Positions 34,608 to 42,772 of a DNA stretch of 64,000 nucleotides are shown here, one piece after another. The stretch spans positions 14,723-78,722 of the forward strand of contig JAWVEV010000190.1 in NCBI GenBank assembly GCA_033856535.1, read 5' to 3'. The position numbers were made by a program, and so were the translations under genes. The stretch is from JAWVEV01 sp033856535 (GTDB lineage Bacteria; Actinomycetota; Thermoleophilia; Miltoncostaeales; Miltoncostaeaceae). Numbering within the stretch: the stretch's first letter is position 1; each line of letters starts with the position of its first letter. The notes beneath the pieces were generated by a model. That model was not told the origin of the DNA, searched no databases, and saw nothing but the letters and a program-made list of their open reading frames with translations.

Positions 34608-35393
34608 ATGCTCGTCGCCCAGTTGCTGGCCGCCGTGGAGCGGCTGGCTCCGCCGGAGCTGGCGGAGGACTGGGACAACGTCGGCCTGATCGTCGGCCGG
34701 CACAACCAGCCGGCGCGCAAGCTGATCGTTGCGCTGGAGCTGCGCGACGAGATCCTGGACGAGGCGCGCGAGCACGGCTGCGACGCGGTGCTGACGCACC
34801 ACCCGCCGATCTTCCCGTCGCTCACGTCGCTATCGGACGGCGGGGTGGCGAGCGAGCTGGTGCTGCGGGCGGCCGAGAGCCGGGTGGCGGTGATGGCGGC
34901 GCACACGAACCTGGACGCGGCCGCCGGCGGGCTGAACGACATCATGGCCGAGCTGCTGGGGATGACCGAGGCGCGGCCGCTGCGGCCGGCCGGCTCGGAC
35001 GAGGCGGTGGGGCTGGGGCGCGTGGGGCGGATCGCGCCGACGACGCTCGAGGGCCTGGCGGCCCGGGTGGCGGCGGCGTTCGGCGGCGCCGGGGTGCACT
35101 ACTCCGGGGACCCCTGGGGGAAGGTGGGGCGGATCGCCTGCTGCACCGGCTCCGGCGGGTCCCTGATCGGCGACGCGCGCGCGGCCGACGCGGAGGCCTA
35201 TGTCACGAGCGACCTGAAGTACCACGACGCGGACCGGGCGGAGGGCCTGCCGCTGGTGGCGCTGCCGCACGCGGCGGCCGAGCGCGTGGCGATGCGCAGG
35301 TGGACCAAGACGCTGCAGAAGGCGCTGACCGGGGAGAAGGTGGAGGTCCGGTTCGCCGAGGCCGAGACCGACCCCTGGCAGAGCGTGGCCTGA
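34608..35393 (+). CDS. Nif3-like dinuclear metal-centre protein
   Basis: A 261-residue NIF3/NGG1p-interacting-family protein. Metal ligands lie in DAVLTHHPPIF, MAAHTNLDAAAGGLND and the C-terminal YHDADRAEGLPLVALPHAAAE. Members are proposed GTP cyclohydrolase I-like or hydrolytic enzymes. A TAACAT box ends 6 bases before the ATG, so the mRNA is probably leaderless. In many actinobacteria the neighbour is a C4-type zinc-ribbon gene; that is absent here. Confidence 0.92.
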   Translation: MLVAQLLAAVERLAPPELAEDWDNVGLIVGRHNQPARKLIVALELRDEILDEAREHGCDAVLTHHPPIFPSLTSLSDGGVASELVLRAAESRVAVMAAHTNLDAAAGGLNDIMAELLGMTEARPLRPAGSDEAVGLGRVGRIAPTTLEGLAARVAAAFGGAGVHYSGDPWGKVGRIACCTGSGGSLIGDARAADAEAYVTSDLKYHDADRAEGLPLVALPHAAAERVAMRRWTKTLQKALTGEKVEVRFAEAETDPWQSVA

Positions 35394-35437
35394 TTTCTCG
35401 GATTGCCGGGAGCTCCCGGCTGGGGGAGACTGCCGCG

Positions 35438-36688
35438 ATGATCCGCCGTCAGCTCGCCCTCGCGGCCGCCATCGCCGCCGCCGCGTCATTCGTCGCGGCC
35501 GCGCCGGCCGTCGCCGCGCCGATCGTCACGCTCGAGAGTCCGGCGGAGGCGACGAACCAGAAGCGGCCGGCGTTCACGGGCAGCGGCGCGACGGGCCCGG
35601 CGGTCTCGCCGGTCACGATCGATCTCTTCCAGGGGCCGGCCGTGAAGGCGACGCCGGATCTCTCGCTCATGGTCCCGATCGGGGCGAACGGCCGATACGA
35701 GGCGCCCCCGGACGTCGACCTGGCCGAGGGGACCTGGACCGCGCGGGCGTCGCAGGGGGACGCGACCGGGGTGGGCACGTCGGAGCCGCTGACGTTCGCG
35801 GTCGACACCGTGCCGCCGGTGACGCCCACGATCACCAGCCCCGTCCTCGGGGCGGCGCTGCCGACGCCGACGCCGACGATCACGGGGCGGGCGGGGACGG
35901 CGGCCGGCGACAACGCGGCCGTCGCGCTGATCGTCCACGGGCCGACGGGCGACTTCCTGCTGACGGCGGCGGTCGGTGCCGACGGCACCTTCAGCCTGGC
36001 GACGCCGCCGCTCGCCGACGGGCCCTACGGCGTGACCGCCTCGCAGCAGGACCTGGCGGGGAACGGCGTGACGAGCGTCGAGTCCGGCTTCACGATCGAC
36101 ACGAAGCCGCCGGACACGACGATCGACGACGGGCCGATCCCGGCGCCCGGCGGCGACCGGAACGTGCAGGTGACGTTCGGCGGGACCGAGCTGGCGACGT
36201 TCCGCTGCGAGCTGGACGGGACGGCGCTGGCCGCGTGCGAGCCGCCGGTCCTGGTGCTGCGCGGCCTGAAGCCGGGGAAGCACGCGCTGACGGTGGCGGC
36301 GGTGGATCCGGCCGGGAACGTGGACCCGACGCCGGCGCGGGCGGAATTCAAGATCGCCCCGCCGAAGATCGCGGTGCCGCCGGGGGTGCTGGTCGCCCCC
36401 CGGGGCGGCGAGTCGCGCATCTCGCTCAGGTGTCCGAGCACCCAGGCCGCCGGCCCGTGCGTGGGGCAGGTCGTGCTGCGGCGCGGCGCCCGGTCGCTGT
36501 CGCTGAAGCCGGCGACCTTCCGCATCCGGCCCGGGAAGACGGCGCGGATTCGGCTGATCCTGAACTTCACCGGCCAGCGGCTGCTCTTCCAGCACGGCCG
36601 GATCGCGGTCCAGGTGCGGATCGTGGCGGCCGACGGCCGCGGGAACGTGGGCCGCAAGACCATCCGGAGGACGCTGGTCCTCCCCTAG
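35438..36688 (+). CDS. Exported protein with Ig-like/Big repeats
   Basis: A 416-residue exported protein with a signal peptide (LALAAAIAAAASFVAAAPAVA). Residues about 30-320 contain three or four bacterial Ig-like beta-sandwich units with recurrent VDTVPPVTPTI, IDTKPPDTTI and DLAGNGVTS / DPAGNVDPT phrases, followed by a basic beta-rich C-terminus. A surface or cell-wall role is likely. GGGGGAGA precedes ATG 35438. Confidence 0.78.
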   Translation: MIRRQLALAAAIAAAASFVAAAPAVAAPIVTLESPAEATNQKRPAFTGSGATGPAVSPVTIDLFQGPAVKATPDLSLMVPIGANGRYEAPPDVDLAEGTWTARASQGDATGVGTSEPLTFAVDTVPPVTPTITSPVLGAALPTPTPTITGRAGTAAGDNAAVALIVHGPTGDFLLTAAVGADGTFSLATPPLADGPYGVTASQQDLAGNGVTSVESGFTIDTKPPDTTIDDGPIPAPGGDRNVQVTFGGTELATFRCELDGTALAACEPPVLVLRGLKPGKHALTVAAVDPAGNVDPTPARAEFKIAPPKIAVPPGVLVAPRGGESRISLRCPSTQAAGPCVGQVVLRRGARSLSLKPATFRIRPGKTARIRLILNFTGQRLLFQHGRIAVQVRIVAADGRGNVGRKTIRRTLVLP

Positions 36689-36756
36689 GGAGGGGACGAG
36701 GGTCCCGGGTGGCGAGAGGAGGGGCCGGCGCCCTTCGACTCAGGGGACCCGTTCGC

Positions 36757-36762
36757 TAGACT
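36757..36762 (+). promoter_or_regulatory. -10 box of tRNA-Gly (TAGACT)
   Basis: TAGACT ends 10 bases before the tRNA 5' end; tRNA-Cys has TAGCCT at the same distance. Confidence 0.65.
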
Positions 36763-36772
36763 GCGCCACCTC

Positions 36773-36846
36773 GCGGATGTAGCTCAGTTGGCTAGAGCGT
36801 CTGCTTGCCATGCAGAAGGTCGAGGGTTCGAGTCCCTTCATCCGCT
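36773..36846 (+). tRNA. tRNA-Gly (GCC)
   Basis: A full cloverleaf: acceptor GCGGATG pairs with CATCCGC, D-arm GCTCAGTTGGCTAGAGC, anticodon loop TTGCCAT with stem TCTGC/GCAGA, T-loop GGTTCGAGTCC. Anticodon GCC reads GGC and GGT glycine codons. Discriminator base T; the CCA end is not encoded. Confidence 0.96.
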
Positions 36847-36851
36847 CCTCC

Positions 36852-36877
36852 AAAGCCCCCGGAACCGGGGGCTTTTT
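36852..36877 (+). terminator. Intrinsic terminator after tRNA-Gly
   Basis: Arms AAGCCCCCGG/CCGGGGGCTT around AA, followed by TTTTTG. It is one of the few canonical T-tract terminators in the window. Confidence 0.85.
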
Positions 36878-37070
36878 GTTGCTCTGGTTCCATCGAGTGC
36901 GAGCCCCGCGGCCCGTGAGGGTCGTGGTAGGGACGGGCCGCGCCGGCTTGGTGCTGCGTGAAGATCGGAATCGAGCCGGCCTCCGGGTCCACACGCGCGA
37001 TGCGCACGCCGGGCACCTCGTCCCTCCCAGGGCGTTCCTGCGCAACACTTACCGGCGGAAAAACGCCGGC
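36878..37070. other. Spacer between tRNA-Gly and methyltransferase
   Basis: About 190 bases with no gene or recognisable motif. Composition becomes less GC-rich towards the methyltransferase gene. Confidence 0.5.
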
Positions 37071-37967
37071 CTAATACTTCAAGCTGCCCTCCGGCCAAAA
37101 CTCATCCAACCCCTGCGCGGAAGGTGACGTGTACACGCGGCACGCAACGCCCTTCAGCGCCAGCAGCGTGCATCGATTTCGGTGCTCCAGTCCCGGCATG
37201 CCGTAGTTCAGATGCGGCGGACCAAAGCATTCATAGGTCGACGAGAAGCCGAGCTTGCCCAAGAAATTCATCAACGATGGCCGGGTGAAGAAGAAGCTGG
37301 GACGGCGGTCCATCGAATCCAACGTGCGCGCCTCGATCACCGCGGCCTCGTCGGTCGGCTCATGCTCCGTGTGGAAGAGCCCGTGATACGTCCGGGAGTC
37401 GTAGGTGAACGAATCCGTCGGGTCCAGCGCGATGTGCGTATCGATGATGACCTCTCGTTCGGCCACGTCGAAGACGTTCTCCAGGAACTGGAACACATCG
37501 GGCGCCGGCAGGTGGTAGAGGATGCCGCTGCAGAGGACGATGTCGAACGTGCCGTGCCTTGCCCTGGAGAGATTCCGCACGTCATCCCTGAGGAACTCCA
37601 GGTTCGGCAGGTCGTAGGCGTCTTTGACGAAGAGCGCTCTTCGGTAGTTTGCTTCTCTGGCCTCGATGCCGAGAACCCGGGCGCCATGAAGCGCCAGCTC
37701 GAGGGAATACAGCCCGTCGAGGCATCCCAGATCGAGTACACGGCATTCGGACAACGGTCTCGACACCGTGTCATGGATGATCTGAAGCACCCGCCTCAAA
37801 CGGGTGTGCGGATACGCGGGATCGGTGCGGGTCCGGAGTCCATGGGGCAGCGGTATGTCGAACGCCCATTCGCCAGAGGTTCGGATGGTTTCCGACAACG
37901 CGCGTTGGAGCTCGGCTCGGTCGGTCATCTCGAGAACCGCGTCGGACGTCCAGTCGCGCGTGGGCAC
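37071..37967 (-). CDS. SAM-dependent methyltransferase, atypical composition
   Basis: A 298-residue class I methyltransferase. Motif I is VLDLGCLDGLYSLELALHG, then VLGIEAREANYRRA and FDIVLCSGILYHLPAPD. It resembles the TylF/FkbM-like and DUF1698-like group acting on sugars or small molecules. The coding DNA is visibly lower in GC than its neighbours and uses A/T-ending codons freely, suggesting horizontal transfer beside tRNA-Gly. The start is ATG 37967; ATG 37928 is an alternative. Confidence 0.75.
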   Translation of the reverse strand: MPTRDWTSDAVLEMTDRAELQRALSETIRTSGEWAFDIPLPHGLRTRTDPAYPHTRLRRVLQIIHDTVSRPLSECRVLDLGCLDGLYSLELALHGARVLGIEAREANYRRALFVKDAYDLPNLEFLRDDVRNLSRARHGTFDIVLCSGILYHLPAPDVFQFLENVFDVAEREVIIDTHIALDPTDSFTYDSRTYHGLFHTEHEPTDEAAVIEARTLDSMDRRPSFFFTRPSLMNFLGKLGFSSTYECFGPPHLNYGMPGLEHRNRCTLLALKGVACRVYTSPSAQGLDEFWPEGSLKY

Positions 37968-38119
37968 GGAGCTCGAGGAGCAGTGCTTCGTGGTGCCGCG
38001 AGGGCGCGTCGTGGTCGTCCTGCGTCCGAATCCTCGCGCGCGGGGTGGACGGTCATCCCTCCCTCCTCACCGGGGGCGTCGGCGCCGAAACTGGCGCGGC
38101 CGCGAGCTCCTGAGGACGA

Positions 38120-38179
38120 TCACGCCGGCCGGGCCGCGAGCTCGGCGTCGGTCGGCACCTGGTACGCCTCCGGGTCGCG
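38120..38179 (-). pseudogene. Chimeric remnant of an MFS transporter gene
   Basis: Read on the minus strand this encodes DPEAYQV joined directly to PTDAELAARPA and a stop. Both pieces occur in the intact MFS gene at 38890-40158: DPEAYQV about 150 codons before the end, PTDAELAARPA at its end. Thus an internal segment was deleted from a second copy. ACCTGGTACGCCTCCGGGTC is identical in both; the rest differs at several positions. Confidence 0.75.
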
Positions 38180-38215
38180 GCTTTTTTTGCGCCCCGATCT
38201 CGTCGAGCCGGCGGC

Positions 38216-38752
38216 TCAGGGCTGGTACTGCTGGTCGAGCGCGAGGACCGGGTTGGGGTACCGGGCGCCGACGCGCAGCCAGAAGCCGGCCTTCGGCTCG
38301 AGCAGCCGGCGGTGCCGGGGATTGCCGCCCGCGACGATCCGGGAGAGCTCGGTCACCGCGATGGGCGTGGAGCGGACCCCTCGGGTCAGCACGGTCACGC
38401 GCGCGGTCCCGGCCACGACGTAGGTCAGCAGGCGATGGCTCTCGTCGACGACGTAGTAGTCGTTCGGGACCGCCTCGCCCGGGCCGATGGCCCCGTCCTC
38501 CCGCGCGGCGCGTTCGGCCGCGACGCCCGTGAGCCACAGCGCGGGATCGAAGCGCATCTCGAAGTGTCGGCCCCTGCGGACGAGCGACCGGACATGGCCG
38601 TAGAGCACCTGCTGGCCCGCGGACGCGGGCGGCGGAAGCCGCGCGATGGGGGCTTCGCGGCTGATCGAGGCCGAGGCCGAGGGCGGCCACGAGGCCCAAG
38701 CGGCCGGCGCGAGGGCCGCGCCCAGGGCGAGGATCGCGAGCGGTCGTCTCAC
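38216..38752 (-). CDS. Exported protein of unknown function
   Basis: A 178-residue protein with a signal peptide (LAILALGAALAPAAWAS). The mature part has GHVRSLVRRGRHFEMRFDPA and NDYYVVDESHRLLTYVV, resembling a small beta-barrel, but I recognise no family. GTG 38752 has GGGGAA about 7 bases upstream; the frame is open much further but upstream codons are antisense to the MFS gene. Confidence 0.6.
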   Translation of the reverse strand: MRRPLAILALGAALAPAAWASWPPSASASISREAPIARLPPPASAGQQVLYGHVRSLVRRGRHFEMRFDPALWLTGVAAERAAREDGAIGPGEAVPNDYYVVDESHRLLTYVVAGTARVTVLTRGVRSTPIAVTELSRIVAGGNPRHRRLLEPKAGFWLRVGARYPNPVLALDQQYQP

Positions 38753-38889
38753 GGTGGTTCCCCGTTCGCGGGCGCCGTGCCCGCCGGGGCTGGCTCGCCG
38801 CGGCGGGGGCACCAGCGGGATGTGGAGGTCGACTCTCGCACCTCGTCGAGCATCCCGCATCCGCCATGGCGTTCCCCTGCGGCGCGGAG

Positions 38890-40158
38890 TCACGCCGGCC
38901 GCGCCGCCAGCTCCGCGTCGGTCGGCACCTCCACGAAGTCGGCGGGCGAGTTCTCCCGCCGCGACAGCGCCAGCGCCGGCAGCGCCAGCAGGCTGATTCC
39001 CGCCGTGATCAGGTACGACGTTCCGTAGCCCCAGGCGTCCGCCGCGCGGCCCAGCGGCGGCTGGGCCCAGACGCCGCCGGTCGAGCTCATCATCGAGTCG
39101 AACGAGAGGATCGTCGCCCGCTGGCGTGAGGGCAGGCATTGGTTGAGGTAGGTCTGGCGGATGGGGGACGCGGCGGCGTAGGTCAGCCCCCAGACGACCG
39201 TCAGCGCCAGCACCGCCCAGAACTGCTGGACCGCGCCGACCAGCGCCAGCGCCAGGGACGCCACCGCCGCGATGGAGATCAGGGCCGAGGTGCGCCGGCG
39301 GAACCGGCGGCGGATGAAGGGCGCGGCGATCCCGCCCAGGATCTGGGAGCCCGCCACCAGGGCCGCCGCGAGGCCGGCGACCTGGTACGCCTCCGGGTCG
39401 CCGTACAGCTCCAGCAGGTACGGCTGCAGCGCGTAGAAGGCGTAGATGCCGACGCCGCCGGTCAGCAGCGACTGCACCATCAGCCACTTCACCGACGACA
39501 CGCGCCAGCCGTACTCGATCGACGCCGACGCGATCTTGCGCATCTCGGCCAGCGGCCGGCCGCCCTTCTCGGGCGTGAAGCCGACGTCGTGCATCAGGCT
39601 GAACGCCAGCACGAACATGACGACCAGGATCCCCGCCCGGACGACGAATGGCGCGCCGAGGTTGGATTGCTGGGCGATGAACCCGCCGGCGACCGAGCCG
39701 CCCAGCATCGCCACGCCCGAGACGATCTGTCCCTTGCTGAAGACGTCGTCCAGCTTCCCCGTGAAGCCCGTCGCCAGGAGCGCGTCGACCAGCCACGCCT
39801 CGACGGCGCCGGAGAAGAACGTGAACCCCAGCCCGATCAGGATCGAGGCGATGACCCATTCCCAGAACGGCGCCTCCATCCGCCACAGCAGCACGTAGAG
39901 CAGCGTGGAGGCCGTCAGGGTGACGATGCCGAGCAGATACGACGCCCGCCGGCCGACGGTGTCGGCCACGATCCCGGTCGGCACCTCGAACAGGACCATC
40001 CCCGCGGTGAAGAACGCGTTCGCCGCGAAGGCCTGCAGGTTCGACAGGCCGGCGTCGAGCAGGAATATCGTGTTGATCCCCCAGATGAGCGACGCCGCCA
40101 GCGTGTTCCCCAGGAGGAGCACCAGGTAGACGGTCTGGATTCGGCGCGGGGTCGGCAT
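38890..40158 (-). CDS. MFS transporter
   Basis: A 422-residue integral membrane protein with about 12 hydrophobic helices. It has the family's loop motif (ADTVGRRASYLLG) after helix 2 and a basic loop RRRFRRRTSA between the halves. Segments such as EVPTGIVADTVGRR are typical of the drug/metabolite exporters of the MFS_1 type. The substrate is unknown. ATG 40158 starts MPTPRRIQTVYLVLL; upstream in-frame ATGs would add a hydrophilic extension. Confidence 0.88.
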   Translation of the reverse strand: MPTPRRIQTVYLVLLLGNTLAASLIWGINTIFLLDAGLSNLQAFAANAFFTAGMVLFEVPTGIVADTVGRRASYLLGIVTLTASTLLYVLLWRMEAPFWEWVIASILIGLGFTFFSGAVEAWLVDALLATGFTGKLDDVFSKGQIVSGVAMLGGSVAGGFIAQQSNLGAPFVVRAGILVVMFVLAFSLMHDVGFTPEKGGRPLAEMRKIASASIEYGWRVSSVKWLMVQSLLTGGVGIYAFYALQPYLLELYGDPEAYQVAGLAAALVAGSQILGGIAAPFIRRRFRRRTSALISIAAVASLALALVGAVQQFWAVLALTVVWGLTYAAASPIRQTYLNQCLPSRQRATILSFDSMMSSTGGVWAQPPLGRAADAWGYGTSYLITAGISLLALPALALSRRENSPADFVEVPTDAELAARPA

Positions 40159-40216
40159 GTGACGTCTAGTAAAGGGACCGGCGAGGGCCCCGCGCCTCAT
40201 CGGTGCCGGCGGAAGC

Positions 40217-40699
40217 TCAGCTGGGGACCAGCGAGACCGCCAGCCACAGGGCGGCAAGCGTCGCCAGCAGCATGAACGCGTCCAGGCCCGCCCCGACCAG
40301 CGCCCAGCGCCGGCGGGTCGCGGCGTCGCCCGCCTCCTCGGCGCGGCGCACCCTCGGGCCCTGCCACAGGCCGTGCAGCAGCACGGCCACCCCGGTCGCC
40401 AGCAGCAGGCAGAGCTTGGCCAGCACCCGCTTGCCGTAATCGGTGTCGGGCAGGTCGCCCAGGCTCAACCCGCGCCGGTCCAGCAGGCCGAAGCCGGTCG
40501 CGAGGATCAGGACCCAGGCCGTGCCGCCCAGGAGGCCGAAGCGCCGGGCGACCGCGGTGATCACGCGGCGCCCGGCGCCCTCCTCGCCGAGGGCGCGTGC
40601 GGCGGGCACGGCGACCAGGCCCAGGAAGAGCATGCCGCCGAGCCACGCGGCGACGCCGAGCACGTGCAGGAAACGCAGGAGCGTCCCGAGGTCGTCCAT
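40217..40699 (-). CDS. CopD-like integral membrane protein
   Basis: A 160-residue membrane protein with four predicted helices. The pattern RFLHVLGVAAWLGGMLFLGL, with the histidine and tryptophan, and later ILATGFGLLDRRG resembles the CopD/DUF2269-like family. Role in copper handling is possible but not shown. It lies 58 bases upstream of the MFS gene on the same strand. Confidence 0.68.
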   Translation of the reverse strand: MDDLGTLLRFLHVLGVAAWLGGMLFLGLVAVPAARALGEEGAGRRVITAVARRFGLLGGTAWVLILATGFGLLDRRGLSLGDLPDTDYGKRVLAKLCLLLATGVAVLLHGLWQGPRVRRAEEAGDAATRRRWALVGAGLDAFMLLATLAALWLAVSLVPS

Positions 40700-40750
40700 C
40701 CCCCCCGCACGATGCCGGACCGCCGCCGCGTGCGCCGGCGGCGCGGCCTC

Positions 40751-41026
40751 CTACGACATCAGGCCGGCGACCGGCCAGACCTCGGGCGCCGGCGGCGGCG
40801 GGGCGCCCACGGCCTCGAAGGCCGGCAGCAGCCGCTCGGTGACGAACCTCTGGCAGGCCTCCTGCGATTCCCAGACCTCGATCACCCGCCAGCCGCCGTT
40901 CGGGCTCGGCCCCGCCACGTGCAGGATGCCCCCGGCCGGCGCCGTGTCGACGCCGAGGACCTCACGCACCCGGTCGTAGATCTCCTGCGAGCCCTCGGGG
41001 TTGTCGACCATCAATGCGATCGCCAT
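40751..41026 (-). CDS. ABM-like monooxygenase-fold protein
   Basis: A 91-residue dimeric alpha/beta-barrel-like protein. It has GGILHVAGPSPNGGWRVIEVW followed by SQEACQRFVTERLLPAFE, which matches the antibiotic biosynthesis monooxygenase superfamily. No substrate is evident. AAGGGAG lies 5 bases before ATG 41026. Confidence 0.75.
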   Translation of the reverse strand: MAIALMVDNPEGSQEIYDRVREVLGVDTAPAGGILHVAGPSPNGGWRVIEVWESQEACQRFVTERLLPAFEAVGAPPPPAPEVWPVAGLMS

Positions 41027-41152
41027 GTCCGCTCCCTTTTTTCGCGTTGCGGTGTAGGGCGACGCTACGAGGCAGGCTCGACCCGCCGCATCGGCGGCAT
41101 CGCTCAACCTCGGGCGCGGGCGGCGTGGGCAATTTCGCCCACCGGAAGAGCC

Positions 41153-42772
41153 TCAGACGAGCCTGTGCTCGTGCGCGTAGGCGCCGGCCGCGGCGCGCGT
41201 GGAGACCCCGAGCTTCGCGAAGATGTTGCTCACGTGGCGGTCCACGGTCCGCACGCTGAGCACCAACTCGGCCGCGATCGCCTTGTTGGTCACGCCGGCG
41301 GCCAGCAGCCGCAGCACCTCGAGCTCGCGCCGGCTGAGCCCGTGGCTGGGGCCCGAGGGCTCCGCCAGGGCATCGACCGCGGCCAGGTCCGGCGCCGCGC
41401 CGAGCGCGCGGAAGGCCGCGGCGGCGTCGTCCAGCTCGAACGCCGCCGTGTCGTCGTCGCCGAGCGCCCGGCACGCCAGCGCCACGAGCACGCCGGCGCG
41501 CGCGGTCTCGTACGGGGCGTCCAGCGCCTGCCAGCCCTCGCGCGCGCGCCGCAGCGCGGCCAGCGCCGGGCCGGCCGCGCCGTCCGCCAGCTCGACGGCG
41601 CCGCGCGCGTGGGCGGCCGCGGCATCGAGCACCTCGCTCCCGAACGCCGCGGCGAGCTGCGCCAGCTCCGCGGCGGCGGCCCGCGCCTCGTCCAGGTGCC
41701 CCAGCGCCACCATCACCTCGGCGCACGCGGGCAGCAGCCGCGCCCGCGCCGACGGCTCGGTGATCTCCCCGGTGGCCCGGCGCACGGCCGCCGCCGCGGC
41801 GTCGCCCCGCCCCTGGGCCAGCCGCAGCAGGGCCAGCCCGGGCTGGGGCTCGCGGCCGAGCCGGCTCGCCTCCCGGTAGGCGTGCTCGGCCTGGGCGAAG
41901 TCGCCGCGCAGGCGGCGGATCTCCCCCTGCAGGTACAGGGCCTCGGCGCTGCCGGTCGCGGCGATGCCCGGCCGCGCCGTGGCCCGCTCGGCCTCCTCGA
42001 GCGCGTCCGCCCAGGCGCCGCCGAGCTGCAGCACCTGCGCCCGATGGAGGAGGCAGCGGCCGGTGAAGGCGACCATGTCGGGCTGCTCGTCGCACCAGCT
42101 CGAGAGCGCGGCGGTCCACTCCCGCGCGCGCCGCGCCTCGTGCGCCTCCTGGCACGCCAGGATCACGCCGCAATAGACCATGCCGGTGAGGATCGGCGAG
42201 AGCTCGCCGGCCGTCGCGGCCACCATCGCCTCGTCGAGCAGGGCGATGCCCTCGTCGGTCCGCCCGGCCGAGACGAGGATCCGGCCGCGCTGGAAGATCG
42301 TGAGGGCGAGCAGCTCGCGATCGCCGAAGCGCTCGCCGATCGCCACGGCGTCGGCGGAGATGGCGAGGGCGGCGTCCAGCTCTCCCCCCATCGCGCGCCG
42401 GAAGGCGAGCGGCACCAGCAGATAGCCGCGCTCGGCGCAGTCGGCGGGCTCGGTCTCGAGGGTGCGCCCGGCGCGGCCGAACCAGCCGGTGGCGCCGCCC
42501 ATCGCGCCGCCGAGGACCAGCGTCATGCCGAGCCAGAAGGCGCACCGGACCGCCGCGAGGGGGCGGCCGGCGTCGAGATGCGCCCCGTGAGCGCGCTCCA
42601 AGCCGTGGAGGAACTCCTCCTCCCGGCCGATCATGTAGGCCGCGCGCGCCAGCAGCTCAAGGTCGTCGGCGGCCAGCGCGGCGGCCGCGTCGGCGCGCGC
42701 GAGCGACTCGTGGGCGTCCCGCCAGGCGCGGCGGGCGTACGCCTCCCGCCCCGCCTCGAGCGCCGCGGTCAC
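41153..42772 (-). CDS. LuxR-family regulator with TPR-like N-terminus
   Basis: A 539-residue cytoplasmic regulator. Residues 1-460 consist of helical TPR-like repeats (AYMIGREEEFLHGLERAH, CAFWLGMTLVLGG, ALYLQGEIRRLRGDFAQAEHA). A C-terminal LuxR HTH (about 475-535) has LSRRELEVLRLLAAGVTNK and VRTVDRHVSNIFAKLGV. This length and layout is common in actinobacteria. GTG 42772 overlaps the stop of the upstream TPR gene. Confidence 0.88.
   Translation of the reverse strand: MTAALEAGREAYARRAWRDAHESLARADAAAALAADDLELLARAAYMIGREEEFLHGLERAHGAHLDAGRPLAAVRCAFWLGMTLVLGGAMGGATGWFGRAGRTLETEPADCAERGYLLVPLAFRRAMGGELDAALAISADAVAIGERFGDRELLALTIFQRGRILVSAGRTDEGIALLDEAMVAATAGELSPILTGMVYCGVILACQEAHEARRAREWTAALSSWCDEQPDMVAFTGRCLLHRAQVLQLGGAWADALEEAERATARPGIAATGSAEALYLQGEIRRLRGDFAQAEHAYREASRLGREPQPGLALLRLAQGRGDAAAAAVRRATGEITEPSARARLLPACAEVMVALGHLDEARAAAAELAQLAAAFGSEVLDAAAAHARGAVELADGAAGPALAALRRAREGWQALDAPYETARAGVLVALACRALGDDDTAAFELDDAAAAFRALGAAPDLAAVDALAEPSGPSHGLSRRELEVLRLLAAGVTNKAIAAELVLSVRTVDRHVSNIFAKLGVSTRAAAGAYAHEHRLV

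Noticed and set aside
36773..38060. Genomic island with integrase at tRNA-Gly
   Set aside because: No integrase and no second copy of the tRNA 3' end were seen; only the altered base composition supports transfer.
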